This document shows, piece by piece, positions 60,306 through 64,000 of a stretch of DNA of 64,000 nucleotides. A program made the translations under genes and the position numbers. The notes under the pieces were generated by a model. It ran no database searches. It saw only the letters and a program-made list of their open reading frames with translations, and was not told the DNA's origin. The first letter of the stretch is position 1, and every line of letters starts with the position of its first letter. Origin of the DNA: Daphnia carinata (lineage: Eukaryota > Arthropoda > Branchiopoda > Diplostraca > Daphniidae); assembly GCF_022539665.2 (NCBI RefSeq), contig NC_081340.1, positions 3,720,001 through 3,784,000 on the forward strand, in the 5' to 3' direction.

Positions 60306-61450
60306 TTATTTGTGTTTGATATTCTGTTCTAAAGCTTTCTTGTTCGCATCCCCGCCCCACAGCATTGCGAAAACTTGTCGCTCGTTTAGTAGTGACTCTT
60401 CATAAGGCACTGCACGAGCTGTGGCTACGATGTATTTCAATGCGTGTACGATTTGTGGTGCGTGACAAAGTTTGGGCTGCAACCACTGTTTTGCCTCTTC
60501 TACAGCTTCGGTTAATTCGTTTGACTTTGTGATGCCATTGGCGAGACCCAAGGCTACTGCTTCCGGTGCAGCTATTTGACGTGAGGTAAGAAGCAGTTCA
60601 AGTGCTCGATGCTGACCCAACAGTTGGACTAAGCGAGTACCACCTCCCCATCCAGTGACGACACCCATTCGACCTTGAACAAAACCGATTTCGCCTTTTT
60701 CTGTGAATAAGCGAAAGTCACAAGCTGTTGCTAGTTCTGCTCCCCCACCGAGAGCTTTGCCTTGAATCAGGGCCACCGATATTAAAGGCAGTTGATGAAG
60801 GCGTGTAAGAGTATTGTGCATTAACGTGGACATTTTGTACCCTTCGTCGGGATTGGAAATTTGGCGAACGGTATTTAAATCTCCCCCAGAACAAAATGTT
60901 TCTCCAACTGAATGCAAAATTATTCCTTTGCCACTTTTCCATTCCTCTAATTCATTCACAGCATTCCAGAGGTTAACCATCATACTACCTAAAAAAAGAC
61001 CATTGAAAAAGCATATACGTCATTTATGAAATGTCAAATGATATTTCAGTACCACTAAGAGCATTGCGTCTTTCTGGATGATTGATTTTGATAACAGCAA
61101 CTCCACTCTGATCATCTTTAGTCAATTCTACTTTTCCTCCTTCATATTTTGAAAACTGATCACAAATCACACTGATGGAAGTATCTGGGCCTGCGTAATG
61201 ATTCACCCATCGCCTATTTTCATTTAAACTCATGTCTGAAGACGAAGCTTTCAAAAGACGTCGTGTGATTGGAGCTGCAGCGGAAATATAACGTAAGGAC
61301 ATTGGGACTATTTAACAGGCCTGCCAAGAAACCGGCTTTGTATATAATTTTTTCTTTAACAACTTGAACCTTACTATCGGTAGAAGTGGTATACATACGA
61401 CCAAGAAACTTATGTTTACAGTGAAGTAATCGTGAAAATCTAGAACACAT
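60306..61450 (-). CDS. ECHDC1: ethylmalonyl-CoA decarboxylase
   Basis: Core exons are 61,302-61,053 and 60,988-60,306, giving 310 residues from the Met at 61,302 (human 307). The enzyme is a crotonase-fold metabolite-repair decarboxylase that removes ethylmalonyl-CoA made by side activity of acetyl-CoA carboxylase. Family signatures are GVAVIKINHPERRNALSG at the exon junction, ETFCSGGDLNTVRQI, MHNTLTRLHQLPLISVALIQ, GKALGGGAELATACDFRL (oxyanion-hole region), GVVTGWGGGTRLVQLLG and NERQVFAMLWGG near the end. An upstream Met at 61,450 opens a frame that joins this gene through a 67-base intron (61,374-61,308; donor GTAAGG, acceptor ending TAG). This gives a 337-residue form starting MCSRFSRLLHCKHKFLGRMY, Arg/Lys-rich and mitochondrial-presequence-like. 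Both starts are plausible. An in-frame stop just upstream of 61,302 shows the short form cannot extend without splicing. Confidence 0.9.
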
Positions 61451-61719
61451 TCAAGCAAGATTCATGGAAAATTTCCTAGGTTTGTTTTGATGGCCTATGC
61501 TGCCCTCCGTGGGCAGTATTGGATACCCAAATATGTGTTGAGCTATGGCCCTCTCTGAGCCACTGGGAAAGGCAATGCAATGCGGTCTCCGTCATTTATC
61601 TTCCAACGGGAAAAGTGAAAATCCGGATACTACTATTAGCTAAATGACCTCAATGGACGCAGCAGCATTTAGTTAGGTTCCCAAAAAAAGAACGAGAAAC
61701 TGTTTTTGCTGAAGCAGCT

Positions 61720-61725
61720 TTTATT
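61720..61725 (-). terminator. polyadenylation signal of DBR1
   Basis: The minus strand reads caataaaagc here, with AATAAA about 30 bases past the DBR1 stop codon. The DBR1 message would end well before the ECHDC1 start at 61,450, and the two tandem genes are only about 300 bases apart. Confidence 0.6.
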
Positions 61726-61755
61726 GAAAAACACAGTCACTTGTTTGTGAAACAG

Positions 61756-63580
61756 CTATGTAGAGCTTTCCTGGTCCATGTAAAGCTCTTGGTTACGCCG
61801 CTTAAACTTTTTTATTGTACTAGGTAGGTGTTCTTCCGTTACGTCCTCACTTGATTTGTTTAAAGTTGTCGTTTCAGTCACTTCTTCCTTTTCCTTGAGT
61901 AAAGGCTCCTCATCGAGCGTTTCATTCTGAGGTTGTGGTAAACTCATTTTACTTCTTTTCTGTGGTTTGGTGTCAACAAAGAAGACATCGTTGTTTTCAT
62001 GGCATGCTTGCTCTTCAGGCTGATCACCAAGCTGTTCTTCTTCATCATCATCTTCTAGTGCTATTTCGTCTGGGTTAATGACAGGTGCGGAAAGAATAAT
62101 GGGTTTCCCAATTAACTTTTCCAACGGATCGTCGATGCCAAGTTTTTCGCAAAAATCTGTTGTTTGGGGATTCAACTGTGCTTCAGCCTGTCGTGCATTC
62201 CTGTTGTAGTTGGGTCTTGGTTTGAATGGCTCCGCTGTCTGCACAAAATTTGACGGAATTTTGTAATCGTTGTTAAAGATCGTTTTGATTTCTTCTATTT
62301 CTTCTTGGCTTGGGTAAAACTCCCATCTGATAAAACAATGATGTCAACATCGGAAAGATAAGAAATATAAATGTTCTGCAACCTCTCTGTAGAACCAGGA
62401 CCTCCGCTAGGCATATATTGGGTAGTAGGGCGAACACTTAGCAAATGGTTTGTCGATCGAAGAATTGCCAACCAATGCGGATCATAACACAGTTCCAAAC
62501 TTTGGTTTGAATCATGTGGTACTTCTATTAACTTAAAAAAAATGTGAATATGAATTCTGGTTTGCGTAACGCAATAATGAAGTACGCATGAGTCTATTGA
62601 TTTACAACTTACTTCAAGATACTGACGCCTGGGGAGACATTTGTCGAGAGCTAGGAAATTGGTTGATTGTGTTTCATTATGTTGCACTGTTGCTGCAAAC
62701 CTACAGTGAAGGTGAGCTGCAAACCAATGTTTTGGTTTAAGCTCATGAAGCAAACTTTCGCCAGCCTGGCTTCCTAAAATGTTGTTGGCGATTTCATCAC
62801 TGAAAAATAAAATGTTGTTATAAAACAATGGTTGTGCAGAAAACTTGCATACAATCTCCAACCGAAAGAATGGCTTCCAGTGCAGAAGTTCCCTTGTGTC
62901 AGCATAATTATAGATGCCACGGGGCCAATCATGTGAAATGAAAATGTCTATTCCTTCTTTTATCTAAAAAAAAAGAATGATTAGGTGCAAATTTTTATTT
63001 TGAAATTCAAGCTTCATTACCTGTTTTAGTCGAAATACTTCAAGGCTACGGACATGATAGGCTGATCTCATGGTGCTGTTGGTATAGGGGGGTCTTTCAA
63101 AATGACCTTTCAAGTAATCATGCCCTTTAAAAATTCCAGATATACCAGCTATTCTAATACCACCAAATCTTACTACTCCGGCATAGCCAAGATAGTATAT
63201 ATTTGGGGCAACCCATCCACCATATGCTAATTCTTGCAAATAATTTGATGCTTCATGATTTCCACCAATGAAGATGGTTAAAATGGGAGCTATCAGTTCA
63301 CCACTATAGTACCTGTTTAAAAATAACACATAAAATACTTCGTGATATGGTATGTGCTGAAAATGTACCTATAGAATGTACAGATGTGACGGAACTTATC
63401 CGGTACCGCCATACATTGTAAATCGCTTTCGTTTCGAACGGCTTGAAAATCTCCGCAACATATTAGTAAATCAACTTTAACGTTTCTTTGCCTTGACAAA
63501 TTTTCTACTGAACGGTAAATTTGATCGAGTTCACCATGGGCACATCCTTCAATAGCAATAATCATTTCTTGTTCAAACAA
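61756..63580 (-). CDS. DBR1: lariat debranching enzyme
   Basis: Six exons join in phase: 63,580-63,369; 63,312-63,021; 62,963-62,863; 62,799-62,613; 62,531-62,383; 62,326-61,756. They give 503 residues (human 544). The enzyme hydrolyses the 2'-5' bond of intron lariats in the nucleus. Metallophosphoesterase motifs are intact: GCAHGELD (Cys13, His15), [14 protein letters not shown] (Asp44), [13 protein letters not shown] (Asn89, His90), SHDWPRG (His179) and [10 protein letters not shown] (His231, His233). [20 protein letters not shown] is the conserved recognition-loop area. The C-terminal half has [39 protein letters not shown], then an acidic stretch ([15 protein letters not shown]) and a basic end ([11 protein letters not shown]), as in vertebrates. 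Met6 aligns with the start of most homologues, so Met1 may be an extension. The donor after exon 3 (CG/GTTGGAG) is weak, yet it alone restores the conserved FFRxE junction. Confidence 0.93.
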
Positions 63581-64000
63581 ACAACCGGATTGCTGATTTT
63601 CACGCTTGGTTTCCGATTTGCAGTTGAATATTTGATCTTCTATATTTTTTGGAAATCAAGGCACAATATAACGATGGAAGCATAAATGAAATTTGTTTTG
63701 AAGTTGTTATGGAGCACGCCGGGTCCCCGATGCCTAGTGTCAAGAAAACAAAACAAATTTTGGCCGGAAAGTTTTCGAAAAATTTTTCATATAACTTTTT
63801 AATTGCACAAGGTTTCATTTAGAAAAAACTATTGGTACTATAAAAATGATAATAGATGATTTTTTGCTTGACTGATTGAAATCATATATTTATATTTTCT
63901 TGATCGACAACGACAAGATATGTTTGGAAGATATCGCAACCTTGCGCATGGCGTCGCCTACGAAATTTGTCAACCTTACAAACGTGCAGAACAATATTGT
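63581..64000. other. upstream region of DBR1 with possible start of a divergent gene
   Basis: On the plus strand two overlapping frames stay open to the window edge. One starts at 63,920 (MFGRYRNLAHGVAYEICQPY...), the other at 63,949 (MASPTKFVNLTNVQNNI). Only about 17-27 codons are visible and I recognise neither. A minus-strand frame (63,818-63,600) has no coding character. A shared promoter for DBR1 and a divergent neighbour is plausible from spacing only. Confidence 0.25.

Noticed and set aside
63600-63818. 72-codon minus-strand frame upstream of DBR1
   Set aside because: It ends just before the DBR1 start, has no family features and no way to splice in phase to DBR1 that improves the N-terminus.

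Overview
The window looks like nuclear DNA of a small-genome arthropod, most probably a water flea (Daphnia) or close branchiopod. The evidence is spliced genes with 60-80 nt introns, tight gene packing on the right, and arthropod-type proteins (a Dpr-interacting-type Ig cell-surface protein and an invertebrate PXXXamide peptide). The species call is inference. All gene models were built by hand by joining exons at GT/AG sites with matching phases; nothing was searched.

Layout. (1) 1-15,800 is almost gene-free, AT-rich sequence with many homopolymer runs. Its one gene is a compact three-exon neuropeptide precursor on the minus strand (2,019-2,606). It has a signal peptide, a 38-residue peptide between RQKR and G-RKKR, and a C-terminal Pro-Ser-Lys-Ile-amide. 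I read it as the arthropod parathyroid-hormone-like peptide (iPTH/PXXXamide). (2) 15,800-28,400 is repeat territory dominated by a palindrome of about 9 kb (17,723-26,768). Its two arms of about 4.1 kb look nearly identical. They enclose a clearly older, diverged inverted core carrying a pair of tRNA-like sequences. Each arm holds a minisatellite and a decayed multi-exon gene that I cannot identify. (3) 28,469-40,679 is a dense cluster of conserved cell-division and nuclear-pore genes: ANAPC4 (+) and NCAPH2 (-) are tail to tail with 22 bases between stop codons, then NCAPH2 and NUP98-NUP96 (+) are head to head. (4) 40,680-50,652 is non-coding as far as I can see. It precedes a nine-exon GPI-anchored three-Ig-domain protein of the DIP/lachesin group (50,653-59,929, +), whose first intron is 5.8 kb. 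(5) 60,306-63,580 carries ECHDC1 (ethylmalonyl-CoA decarboxylase) and DBR1 (RNA lariat debranching enzyme), both minus strand. The first bases of another gene may lie at the right edge.

The genes do not form one pathway. APC4, CAP-H2 and Nup98-96 are all mitosis or nuclear-architecture genes and sit side by side with shared promoter space and overlapping 3' ends. The two observations I would check first are the neuropeptide precursor and the large palindrome with its diverged tRNA-like core.
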